Assembly (NCBI GenBank): GCA_963981015.1
Contig: CAXCCG010000031.1
Location: 1 to 27,949, forward strand
Source: Thiopontia sp013349825
Lineage (GTDB): Bacteria > Pseudomonadota > Gammaproteobacteria > GCF-002020875
DNA: 27,949 bases
Direction: 5' to 3'
In this document: one piece after another, positions 1-6,885 of the stretch
Layout of the letters: every line of letters begins with the position of its first letter
Numbering within the stretch: the first letter of the stretch is position 1
Program-made: the position numbers and the translations under genes
The notes under the pieces: model-generated
Database searches by the model: none
What the model was told of the DNA's origin: nothing
What the model saw: the letters and a program-made list of their open reading frames with translations, nothing else

Positions 1-24
1 CTAACAGTTAACTATACAGAATTA

Positions 25-67
25 AATACTATTGGACTAGACAGATTCTGTCTAGTCCAATAGTATT
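25..67. repeat. Perfect 20-bp inverted repeat (hairpin) upstream of integron integrase
   Basis: Arms at 25-44 and 48-67 are exact reverse complements, separated only by ATT (45-47). The repeat ends about 46 bases before the integrase ATG at 114. A 20-bp perfect stem is far longer than expected by chance in 100 bases. On the minus strand the right end runs into a short T-rich stretch (TTTAATT), so it could weakly terminate leftward transcription. It could also be an operator or a recombination-related fold. It lacks the bulged, two-box structure of an integron attC site. Confidence 0.85.
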
Positions 68-113
68 AGCATGATGAAATATTTTGTTACAAACATATAG
101 GTATTTGATATTT

Positions 114-1481
114 ATGAAAAGTAATGCCTCGCACGGTCTTTGGGATCGGTTTTTTATGCTCCTTGTAGAGAAGAAAATACCAGATAAGGCACGGCCTTGG
201 TATGTGCGCAGGGTGGAGGAGTTGCAGGAGCACTTTAAAGGTAGAAAACCCTCAACGCTTACTGTTGAAGAGTTATCGATCTATTTTGAGGGGCGTTCAC
301 GTGAAAGCATGGAAGATTGGCAGTTTAAACAGTTGGTAGAGACAACGGAGTTGTTTTTGAAAGAGGTGGTACATGCGCCTGCTGCGACTGAATTTGATTG
401 GCAATACTGGATAGCGGCATCTACAACGATTCCAACGGACCATGCAACGATTGCACGTGATCATTCAAATGTGGGAGAGCTATATCAAGCGAGAAAAGGT
501 GATCTCTATCATCAGGTACACGCTGTTTTTGGTGCGTCATTAGATCGGATGGTTGAGTTGATTCGTCTACGGCATTATTCAATCAGAACAGAGCAGACCT
601 ATATGAGCTGGGTCTGCCGTTTTTTGGGGGGATATCTCGAGCATGATTTGGAGTCTATTGGGGCGGCTCAAGTGGAACAGTTTCTTACCTATCTTGCGAC
701 TCAGCGTAATGTATCTGTCAGTACACAAAATCTGGCATTAACTTCTCTGGCTTTCTATTTTAGGGAGGTGTTGCAGCGGTCAATAGCAGATTTAGAGTTT
801 GCACGTGCAAAACGACCACGGAGGTTGCCGGTGGTGCTCTCCAGGGATGAGGTCAAGCGCCTGTTGAGTGAGATGGAGGGTGTTTACCATTTGATGGCGG
901 GTTTGATGTATGGCACAGGAATGCGTCTGATGGAGTGTGTGCGGTTGCGCGTCAAGGATGTTGATTTTGACTACCATCAAATTACAGTGCGAGATGGAAA
1001 GGGAAAGAAAGACCGTGTGGTGCCACTGCCAAACCGATTTTCTGATGATCTGAAGCAACAGCTTGGGCAGGCAAAAAAGTATCACCGGGAGGATCTGAGA
1101 GAAGGGTATGGCAACGTCTTTCTACCAGATGCGTTGGAAAGAAAGTATCCCAATGCTTTACGTGAGTGGGGGTGGCAGTATGTTTTTCCCAGTGCACGGC
1201 TCTCGACCGACCCACGTAGCGGTATAACACGTCGTCATCACCTGCATGAAAACAGTCTGCAGCGTGCAATTAAAAAAGGGGCTACAGCAGCGAAGCTGAC
1301 GAAACAGGTGAATAGCCATGCGCTACGCCACTCCTTTGCGACACACCTACTTGAGGCGGGGCAGGATATTCGTACAGTTCAAGAGCTATTGGGTCATGCG
1401 GATGTCTCAACAACAATGATTTATACCCATGTGCTCAACCGTCCTGGTGTTATGGGGGTGAAAAGTCCGGCAGATTTCTAA
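114..1481 (+). CDS. intI: Integron integrase (IntI-type tyrosine recombinase) with long N-terminal extension
   Basis: This is a 455-residue site-specific recombinase that would insert and excise gene cassettes between attI and attC sites. The C-terminal half has the tyrosine recombinase residues: R271 (GTGMR), K296 (GKGKKDR), H402 and R405 (HALRH), H428 (LLGH) and the nucleophile Y437 (MIYTH). The insert LERKYPNALREWGWQYVFPS, followed by RLSTDPRSG, is the hallmark that separates IntI from XerC/D. Typical IntI proteins are about 320-340 residues. Here about 125 extra residues precede the normal core-binding domain (about 145-230) and look like a second helical SAM-like DNA-binding domain. I chose the ATG at 114; an in-frame TTG at 84 would add 10 residues, and neither has a strong ribosome binding site. 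A cassette array would be expected to the left, outside the window. It is convergent with pyk, with a 27-base gap. Confidence 0.93.
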   Translation: MKSNASHGLWDRFFMLLVEKKIPDKARPWYVRRVEELQEHFKGRKPSTLTVEELSIYFEGRSRESMEDWQFKQLVETTELFLKEVVHAPAATEFDWQYWIAASTTIPTDHATIARDHSNVGELYQARKGDLYHQVHAVFGASLDRMVELIRLRHYSIRTEQTYMSWVCRFLGGYLEHDLESIGAAQVEQFLTYLATQRNVSVSTQNLALTSLAFYFREVLQRSIADLEFARAKRPRRLPVVLSRDEVKRLLSEMEGVYHLMAGLMYGTGMRLMECVRLRVKDVDFDYHQITVRDGKGKKDRVVPLPNRFSDDLKQQLGQAKKYHREDLREGYGNVFLPDALERKYPNALREWGWQYVFPSARLSTDPRSGITRRHHLHENSLQRAIKKGATAAKLTKQVNSHALRHSFATHLLEAGQDIRTVQELLGHADVSTTMIYTHVLNRPGVMGVKSPADF

Positions 1482-1508
1482 AATAAGCTCAAGCTCTTAG
1501 AATAAGCT

Positions 1509-2942
1509 CTAATCAACCGTCAATACGCGAATCAGATCCGTCCCCCCCGATTTCTGTCGATGACCGGCGGTTACGATCACAATATCACCGCTAAGCACAT
1601 AGCCCATTGATTTGGCCTGAGCAATTCCGAAGGTAATCTTCTCGTCATCATTCAGCCCCTGTTTGTAGAGCATAGGGACCACTCCCCAGTTCAGGGAGAG
1701 ACGTGTGGCGACCAGTTTGTTGGCGGTCAGTGCGAGTATGGAACAGCTAGGGCGGTGTTTGGAGACAAGACGTGAGCTGAAACCGGTCTCACTTAAGCTG
1801 AAGATCACGGCAGCCTTGAGGTGTTTAGCCATAGTAATGGATGCCTGACTGATGGCCTCTGTGATCTGGTTGGAGGGGTGTGGCTCAATTTTTTGCAGAT
1901 AGCCATACTCTTCCAGAGAGAGTTCAGCGCGTTGGGCGAGGTTGGCCATCGTGAGTACTGCGCTGACAGAATATTTCCCCATAGCGGTTTCACCGGAGAG
2001 CATGACCGCTGAGGTGCCATCCAGGATCGCATTGGCAACATCGCTGGCCTCGGCACGGGTGGGTTTAGGGTTGTTCTCCATGCTGGAGAGCATCTGTGTG
2101 GCGGTGATCACCGGTTTACCTTTGGTGACGGTAGAGCGGATGATCCGTTTTTGCATACTGGGTACGTCGGCCAGTGGTAGCTCTACGCCGAGATCACCAC
2201 GCGCGACCATAATGCCATCCGCAGCCTCGACAATCTCTTCCAGATTGCTGACCCCGGCCTTATTTTCAATTTTGGCGATAATGGGTACCTGGGCGTTGAG
2301 GTTAGCCAGTACCTCACGAATCTGGTGGATATCTTCGGCGGTCTGGATGAATGAGGCGGCCACATATTCAATGTCATGTTGTGCCGCAAAGGTCATCTCA
2401 TCGATCACCTCTTGACGTTTGTTGGCACTGACGGCACTCATGCTGAGTTGTGTGTCCGGCAGGTTGACCCCTTTGTTGGCTCTGAGGATACCGCCATGTA
2501 CAACGCGACAGAAAATGGTGCTATCGCTAATCTCTACCACCTCAAGTTCCATTGCACCATCATCCAGAAGGATGGGTACCCCGGTCTCGACCTCTTGATG
2601 GAGCGTGCTGTAAGTAGTGCTGATTCCGTTTTTATCGCCAACTCTCTCATCACTGTAGAGGTTGAATGATTCACCGCTACACAGCTCGATGAAATCCTCC
2701 TTGAGCGACCCGGTACGGATCTCAATGCCACGGGTATCTGCCATGATTGCCACCTGTTGGTTGACGGCACGGGCAGCGGCACGGATGCGCTCGACCCGGT
2801 CACTCTGATCTTTTCCGGTCCCGAAGGAGAGGTTTAGGCGGGCAACATCCATTCCGGCAGTGATCATCTGCTTCAGGCTCTCTTCATTGTCGCAGGCGGG
2901 GCCGATAGTGGCGATGATCTTGGTTTTACGCGGGATGGTCAT
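1509..2942 (-). CDS. pyk: Pyruvate kinase, atypical active-site loop
   Basis: Converts phosphoenolpyruvate and ADP to pyruvate and ATP in the last step of glycolysis. The 477 residues match the family length (E. coli PykA is 480). Family motifs include KTKIIATIGPA near the start, AKIENKAGVSNLEEI with the catalytic lysine, MVARGDLGVE, and PTRAEASDVANAILDGTSAVMLSGET. Two normally invariant loops differ. The usual RLNFSHG reads R35-L-N37-L-S39-F40-G, so the ATP-contacting histidine is phenylalanine, and DTKGPEIRTG reads DTRGIEIRTG (69-78). The metal and potassium ligands N37, S39, D69, T70 and R76 are kept. The start at 2942 matches the conserved N-terminus; the frame stays open upstream, but those residues do not look like pyruvate kinase. 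Divergent from the DUF1015 gene. Identity as a Pyk-family member is secure; full activity is not. Confidence 0.92.
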   Translation of the reverse strand: MTIPRKTKIIATIGPACDNEESLKQMITAGMDVARLNLSFGTGKDQSDRVERIRAAARAVNQQVAIMADTRGIEIRTGSLKEDFIELCSGESFNLYSDERVGDKNGISTTYSTLHQEVETGVPILLDDGAMELEVVEISDSTIFCRVVHGGILRANKGVNLPDTQLSMSAVSANKRQEVIDEMTFAAQHDIEYVAASFIQTAEDIHQIREVLANLNAQVPIIAKIENKAGVSNLEEIVEAADGIMVARGDLGVELPLADVPSMQKRIIRSTVTKGKPVITATQMLSSMENNPKPTRAEASDVANAILDGTSAVMLSGETAMGKYSVSAVLTMANLAQRAELSLEEYGYLQKIEPHPSNQITEAISQASITMAKHLKAAVIFSLSETGFSSRLVSKHRPSCSILALTANKLVATRLSLNWGVVPMLYKQGLNDDEKITFGIAQAKSMGYVLSGDIVIVTAGHRQKSGGTDLIRVLTVD

Positions 2943-3192
2943 AGTATTTTTGGGCCTGAGAGTTGATAGATTAGAGGAGGGGCTGATCGAAACCAGGGCA
3001 AATATTACGGCTATTGTATCAATATCAGCTGTTGCACTGTTTAGAGAATTACGGTGCTCGGACCGTCCGAGGCTCATTTTTGTAAGATACCGTGACCCGA
3101 TGGAGGATGGTATAGTTTCCATATATTTTGTGCCTGCAGTGGCATTTTCTGGATAACCCACCATTAGTTGTTGAAAATAAATAGGATTAAAT
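2943..3192. promoter_or_regulatory. Divergent intergenic region with a 15-bp palindrome
   Basis: These 250 bases separate the starts of pyk (-) and the DUF1015 gene (+) and must hold both promoters. At 3057-3071 lies CTCGGAC-C-GTCCGAG, a perfect 7+1+7 inverted repeat that is GC-rich in an AT-rich stretch and could bind a dimeric regulator. A TATAGT hexamer at 3112-3117 could be a -10 element for the rightward gene, but I see no well-spaced -35. The Shine-Dalgarno of the + gene is AGGA, six bases before the ATG at 3193. Confidence 0.4.
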
Positions 3193-4407
3193 ATGCTAGT
3201 TACCCCCATCCGTGGTCTTCGTCCCGCTCCTCAACGTGCTGAAGAGGTGGTGGCACCCCCCTATGATGTACTCAATACTGCAGAGGCGCGTGTGCGTGCT
3301 GATGGGCGCCCCAATAGTTTTCTCCATATTTCCAAGCCAGAGATTGACTTGCCTGAGGGGACAGACCCCTATGACCCAGCGGTCTACAGCAAAGGGGCTG
3401 AGAACCTGCAGCGGCTGATTGAAGACGGGGTGTTGATGCGTGAAGAGAAACCTTGCTACTACATCTATCGTCTGCGTTGGGAGGAACATGTGCAGACCGG
3501 GCTGGTATTCGGGTCTTCTGTTGCAGCTTATGATATCAATCGAGTGCGCAAGCATGAGTTTACCCGCCCGGTTAAAGAGGATGATCGGGTGCGCCAGATT
3601 ACCGCGCTCAACGCACAGACCGGCCCTGTACTGTTGACCTACCGTGCCGATGATGCGGTGAAGGCGATCATTGATGAGGCTGCTGCAGGAGCACCGGCCT
3701 ATGATCTGACTGCGGATGATGGTATTGGCCACACTCTTTGGGTGCTGGATGATGATGCCAAAATTGAACAACTCAACCAAATTTTTGATGCCACTGATGC
3801 ACTCTATATTGCAGATGGTCATCACCGCTCTGCCTCGGCCTCACGGGTCGCGAAAGAGAATAGCAATGAGAGTGCGCAGTACTTCCTCTCAGTTGCCTTT
3901 GCCCATGATGAGATGAAGATTCTCGATTACAACCGGGTGGTGCGTGATCTGAATGGTCTTTCTGCAGATGAGTTGCTGGCAAACACAGCGGCAGCATTTG
4001 ATCTGGAGATGAGCGCAGAGGCCGTTCGTCCTGCCAAGCCAACCCAGTTTGGGATGTATGTGAACGGACAGTGGTATCGTCTGGATGTACATAGTGAGCG
4101 GGTACCAGCCGATGATCCGGTTGCTTCACTGGATGTGAGTCTACTGCACAGTAATCTGATTGAACCGCTACTGGGGATCAGTGATCCGCGGCGTGATGAC
4201 CGCATCGATTTTGTGGGTGGTATGCGTGGTTTGGGTGAGTTGGAGAAGCGGGTCGATTCGGGCGAGATGGAGGTCGCTTTTAGTCTCTATCCCACCACTA
4301 TGGAGGCGTTAATGGATGTGGCAGATGCCAATGAGGTGATGCCCCCTAAATCGACCTGGTTTGAGCCTAAACTGGCAGATGGTCTGGTCTCTCACGTACT
4401 GGATTGA
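3193..4407 (+). CDS. DUF1015 family protein (COG4198), possible ParB/Srx-fold enzyme
   Basis: A 404-residue conserved protein of the DUF1015 family, whose role is not firmly established. It starts with the typical TPIRGLRPAP and VAPPYDV. It has a conserved acidic/basic block KHEFTRPVKEDDR (120-132) and the signature ADGHHR (207-212). The DGHHR motif resembles the one in ParB/sulfiredoxin-fold free-serine kinases (SbnI, SerK), and DUF1015 genes sit beside serA/serC in some bacteria, so a link to serine metabolism is a reasonable inference but not shown here. No signal peptide or membrane segment is seen, so it is probably cytosolic. The start is supported by AGGA six bases upstream. It stands alone, divergent from pyk, with a Rho-independent terminator right after the stop. 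Confidence 0.85.
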   Translation: MLVTPIRGLRPAPQRAEEVVAPPYDVLNTAEARVRADGRPNSFLHISKPEIDLPEGTDPYDPAVYSKGAENLQRLIEDGVLMREEKPCYYIYRLRWEEHVQTGLVFGSSVAAYDINRVRKHEFTRPVKEDDRVRQITALNAQTGPVLLTYRADDAVKAIIDEAAAGAPAYDLTADDGIGHTLWVLDDDAKIEQLNQIFDATDALYIADGHHRSASASRVAKENSNESAQYFLSVAFAHDEMKILDYNRVVRDLNGLSADELLANTAAAFDLEMSAEAVRPAKPTQFGMYVNGQWYRLDVHSERVPADDPVASLDVSLLHSNLIEPLLGISDPRRDDRIDFVGGMRGLGELEKRVDSGEMEVAFSLYPTTMEALMDVADANEVMPPKSTWFEPKLADGLVSHVLD

Positions 4408-4416
4408 CGGTTTATG

Positions 4417-4439
4417 GCCCCCTGAAAAGGGGGCTTTTT
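4417..4439 (+). terminator. Rho-independent terminator after the DUF1015 gene
   Basis: GCCCCCT (4417-4423), loop GAAA and AGGGGGC (4428-4434) form a perfect 7-bp GC-rich stem, followed by five T. It begins 10 bases after the stop codon at 4407. A stable tetraloop plus U-run makes this a confident call. Confidence 0.92.
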
Positions 4440-4472
4440 ACGTGAGATTTGTATCTGATATTTTTATGGGCT

Positions 4473-5528
4473 CTACGCACGTTCGCTGGCAGAGGCGATC
4501 TCTTGTGTTGAATAGGAGAAGACTGTAGCACTCTTTTCTCCACTCCCATCTCGTGCAGCGTCTCGTACAGTATTAGTGCGAGGGGTGTTGTCAGAGGCGG
4601 TCAGCCAGTAGGCGGTACTCTTCTCCAGAAACTCGTTGATGGGCAGATTGTGGGTGCCGTCACAAGAGAAGTTCAGCTCAACCATACCGGTAATGATGTT
4701 GAGTGAGGCACTGCGTAGATAGATGTTCTCATCGGCAAGCCGTAAAGTCTTGAAAAGTTCGAATGCTGGGATGATCTGTTCAGGCAAGACCGTAGACATG
4801 CTGGAGAGTGGTTGCCGGTTGGGAGAGTTGGATGAGGTTAACTGCTCCAATGTAAACATCGAGTCATGATAGGGGCTATCGATAAAGCGTACTGTTGCAG
4901 TGGAGCGTGAGTAACGTAATTGAACAAAGAAGGCCCCGTGGTTGAGGAGTAACCACTCTGCGTTCTGGTGGACAAAGTCGATCTGTTCTTCCATCGGGGT
5001 GATGGTCCGTGTCTGTGCAAAAAGTTGCTGACGGATCGAAGGGTCCCCTTTGATTTGGGTATGGTTTTCCGCATGGAATGCATTTCTCTTTGAGGCATTA
5101 CCGCCACCGTCGAAGTCAATAGCGATGATCGCAAAAACTTTGCCTTCGATACGTACCGCTTGCAGTGCTGTCATGCAGGGTAAGTTGGTTTTTGTGCTGG
5201 TGTAGAGACGTGAGAGGAAAAAGTCCTGATTCTCGTCCCACTCTACAAAGTATGGGCGAAGGGATACATCCTTTCCAATATCTGTTGGATCACAGCCGGT
5301 ATGGCTGATGGTAGGGGTCTGTATGATGCCTTTGGGTGATATGAGATAACAGAGGGCATATTGAGGAATCTGCTTGATAGAATCGAGCAGAGCGTTCGCG
5401 AGCTGTTCATCTGTGAGAGTGTTTTGTGACCACTCATTGGCACAGTGTTTGGCGATACTTTTAAGCGGTGTAGAGATCCAGGAGCAAAATAGCTCTTGTT
5501 GTTGATTGATGGTACGGATGATCTGCAT
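4473..5528 (-). CDS. Soluble PDC/Cache-like sensor domain protein
   Basis: A 351-residue protein with no recognised name. Residues about 50-142 look like a PDC (PAS-like, Cache) ligand-binding fold: a strand YALCYLISPKGII, then the block DIGKDVSLRPYF (83-94), a Y/S-rich segment, and a closing strand VFAIIAIDFDGGG. The second half (about 165-330) is another alpha/beta region that I cannot assign. Unusually, there is no transmembrane helix, signal peptide, HAMP, kinase, GGDEF or chemoreceptor output domain, whereas most Cache domains are extracytoplasmic. I chose the ATG at 5528 because GGAGGGG lies seven bases upstream; an upstream ATG at 5552 has no such site. The small membrane-protein gene lies 35 bases upstream on the same strand, so the two are probably cotranscribed. 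Confidence 0.7.
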   Translation of the reverse strand: MQIIRTINQQQELFCSWISTPLKSIAKHCANEWSQNTLTDEQLANALLDSIKQIPQYALCYLISPKGIIQTPTISHTGCDPTDIGKDVSLRPYFVEWDENQDFFLSRLYTSTKTNLPCMTALQAVRIEGKVFAIIAIDFDGGGNASKRNAFHAENHTQIKGDPSIRQQLFAQTRTITPMEEQIDFVHQNAEWLLLNHGAFFVQLRYSRSTATVRFIDSPYHDSMFTLEQLTSSNSPNRQPLSSMSTVLPEQIIPAFELFKTLRLADENIYLRSASLNIITGMVELNFSCDGTHNLPINEFLEKSTAYWLTASDNTPRTNTVRDAARDGSGEKSATVFSYSTQEIASASERA

Positions 5529-5563
5529 AAAAAAGCCCCTCCAGTGGCCCATCTATTCAAAGA

Positions 5564-5818
5564 CTATTCACCAAGTAATAAGGTGGCAATCGAGGAGAAA
5601 GTAGAAGCATCGAGGCTGACAAAGAATGCCAATACCACCAAGCTGACCGCAGTCAGGCCATAAAATATACCAACTGCAGTTGTCAAAAACATATCCACTG
5701 TAAACAGTGAAGTACTATTTTCTTCTCGTTCAATCACGCATTTGACTTTACGCATGAACATACGTGGTTTGAATACGCATTTGTACGTATTTTCAAAGTG
5801 ACACCATAATTTCTCCAC
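5564..5818 (-). CDS. Small single-span membrane protein, unknown
   Basis: An open frame of 84 residues starting at GTG (5818); ATG codons at 5761 and 5755 would give 65 or 63 residues. None has a good ribosome binding site, so the start is unsure. The N-terminal half is basic with three cysteines (FKPRMFMRKVKCVIE), and the C-terminal half has one hydrophobic span, about residues 45-69. No family is recognised. It lies 35 bases upstream of the PDC-sensor gene on the same strand, which favours a real gene that might tether or signal to that soluble protein; that role is a guess. Confidence 0.5.
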   Translation of the reverse strand: MEKLWCHFENTYKCVFKPRMFMRKVKCVIEREENSTSLFTVDMFLTTAVGIFYGLTAVSLVVLAFFVSLDASTFSSIATLLLGE

Positions 5819-5848
5819 AGTCAGTCACCATTTCACCGACTATAACTC

Positions 5849-5869
5849 AGGGGTCCCTAAGGAGCCCCT
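5849..5869. repeat. Imperfect GC-rich inverted repeat
   Basis: AGGGG (5849-5853) pairs with CCCCT (5865-5869), and CC (5856-5857) with GG (5861-5862) around a TAA loop, with an internal mismatch. It lies between the Gly/Pro-rich gene and the small membrane-protein gene, both on the minus strand. It might attenuate read-through, but no T-run follows on either strand. Confidence 0.3.
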
Positions 5870-5986
5870 TGCATGGACACCTGACGTGGTAACGCTTTTG
5901 CTTGTGTTGAATCGGATGCTCTACAGAGCCAGCTTTGAGCGCGGATTCTCCCAGTATATCGATCTGTACCAGCTCTCTTTTTCAGA

Positions 5987-6463
5987 TCAGGCTGAGGCGC
6001 TGAAAAGCCCCTCATCAGGAATCAGAGTGCCACGAAGTGCTTCGATAGAGCTTTGGCGCGCTTCATCATTCATCTCATCATACTCTTCAAGTAGAGCGAG
6101 CAGTTCTTCAAAGCTGCTCTCATCGATATTCAGGCCACCGCCCTCTTTACCGGTTGGAGGTGGACCCATACCACCGCCAGGAGGAGGCCTGCCTTGTACT
6201 CCAGCCATTTCCCCTACGGTACGGGCATCAAAACCAGCACCGGACATAGCCTGAGCCATCTCCCGTCCCGGTTGAATTCCGGCCTCACTGAATGCACTGA
6301 CAATAGACTGTGCATCCGATTGGGTCAGGTTGCTTGCATCGTATTGTTCCAGGGTCTGATTGATCAACTCTTTTTGATCTGTGGTCAGTGGTGTACTGAA
6401 TGACCCACCACCTCTTCCGCCTGGGGGCATCGGCATCATGCCGCCTGAAATACCGTCTATCAT
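5987..6463 (-). CDS. Gly/Pro/Met-rich small protein, unknown function
   Basis: A 158-residue acidic protein with no signal peptide or membrane segment. A Gly/Pro/Met-rich head (GGMMPMPPGGRGGG) is followed by a helical block, TTDQKELINQTLEQYDASNLTQSDAQSIVSAF, then EAGIQPGREMAQAMSGAGFDA. A second Gly/Pro linker and an acidic helical tail (SSFEELLALLEEYDEMND) complete it. The pattern LT-D-QK-x-LEQYD-x-NLT-D-AGI-PG resembles a widespread unnamed family with EF-hand-like helix pairs, but no complete calcium loop is visible. I chose the second ATG (6463): AAGGAG lies 10 bases upstream of it but only two bases from the first ATG (6469). No partner gene is apparent. Confidence 0.72.
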   Translation of the reverse strand: MIDGISGGMMPMPPGGRGGGSFSTPLTTDQKELINQTLEQYDASNLTQSDAQSIVSAFSEAGIQPGREMAQAMSGAGFDARTVGEMAGVQGRPPPGGGMGPPPTGKEGGGLNIDESSFEELLALLEEYDEMNDEARQSSIEALRGTLIPDEGLFSASA

Positions 6464-6469
6464 GGTCAT

Positions 6470-6827
6470 AACTCCTTAAATCAAATTTATATTAATTGCA
6501 TATTAGTAACGGCAATTGGTGTGCCTAAATAAGGTGTGAAATGTGGAGAAAGTGTGAAGGTTGATAATTTCTGGTATATAGCTGATAACTAACATTTTTT
6601 ATGAGTGCAATTTAAGTTGCGTAGTGTGCTGCCGGGGTGTTCGGAAGAAAATGTGCATGAGTTGAAAAATGTGGAAGATGCGGGTTGCCGCATTGGATGG
6701 CAATTATTGCCGCTGATTGGGCAAGTTATGCCTTGTAGACTGAGCTGGCTGAAGAGGGATGGATGATAACGGTTACGTATAAGGCCGGTTTAAAACTGAG
6801 TATTCTCATTATTTATAGCTTTATAGG
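6470..6827. other. Non-coding stretch between the Gly/Pro-rich gene and the tetR promoter
   Basis: No convincing reading frame is seen here. It holds the promoter side of the leftward gene and two short perfect inverted repeats: ATGCGG-GTTG-CCGCAT (6678-6693) and GGCAAT-T-ATTGCC (6699-6711). These could be regulator sites or weak hairpins; I cannot assign them. Confidence 0.4.
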
Positions 6828-6862
6828 TTGACTTCGATTTTTGTTCGACTATTATTCGAACA
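6828..6862 (+). promoter_or_regulatory. tetR/efflux operon promoter with overlapping operator
   Basis: TTGACT (6828-6833) and TATTAT (6850-6855) are separated by 16 bases, a good sigma-70 promoter. A perfect inverted repeat, TGTTCGA-N7-TCGAACA (6842-6862), covers the -10 box. The half ATTATTCG is also repeated at 6851-6858 and 6862-6869, 11 bases (one helical turn) apart. This arrangement is typical of autorepression by a TetR protein, and the first gene of the operon encodes one. Transcription would start near 6862, which rules out the in-frame TTG at 6841 as the regulator start. Confidence 0.75.
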
Positions 6863-6885
6863 TTATTCGTTTTTTGGATGGCGTG

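Noticed and set aside
25..67. The palindrome as an attC site
   Set aside because: attC sites have imperfect arms with unpaired bases and RYYYAAC/GTTRRRY ends; this repeat is perfect and lacks those boxes.
1..70. LexA-type SOS box upstream of the integrase
   Set aside because: The CTGT and ACAG elements present do not have the CTGT-N8-ACAG order and spacing.
1942..2415. Open frame of 157 codons on the + strand inside pyk
   Set aside because: It is the antisense shadow of a well-conserved pyk gene, with Ser/Ile-rich composition and no ribosome binding site.
5849..5869. Rho-independent terminator for the Gly/Pro-rich gene
   Set aside because: The stem has an internal mismatch and no T-run follows on either strand; listed only as a weak repeat.
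5886..6254. Open frame of 122 codons on the + strand opposite the Gly/Pro-rich gene
   Set aside because: Its Pro/Ser-rich content mirrors the Gly/Pro codons of the minus-strand gene, which has a good ribosome binding site.
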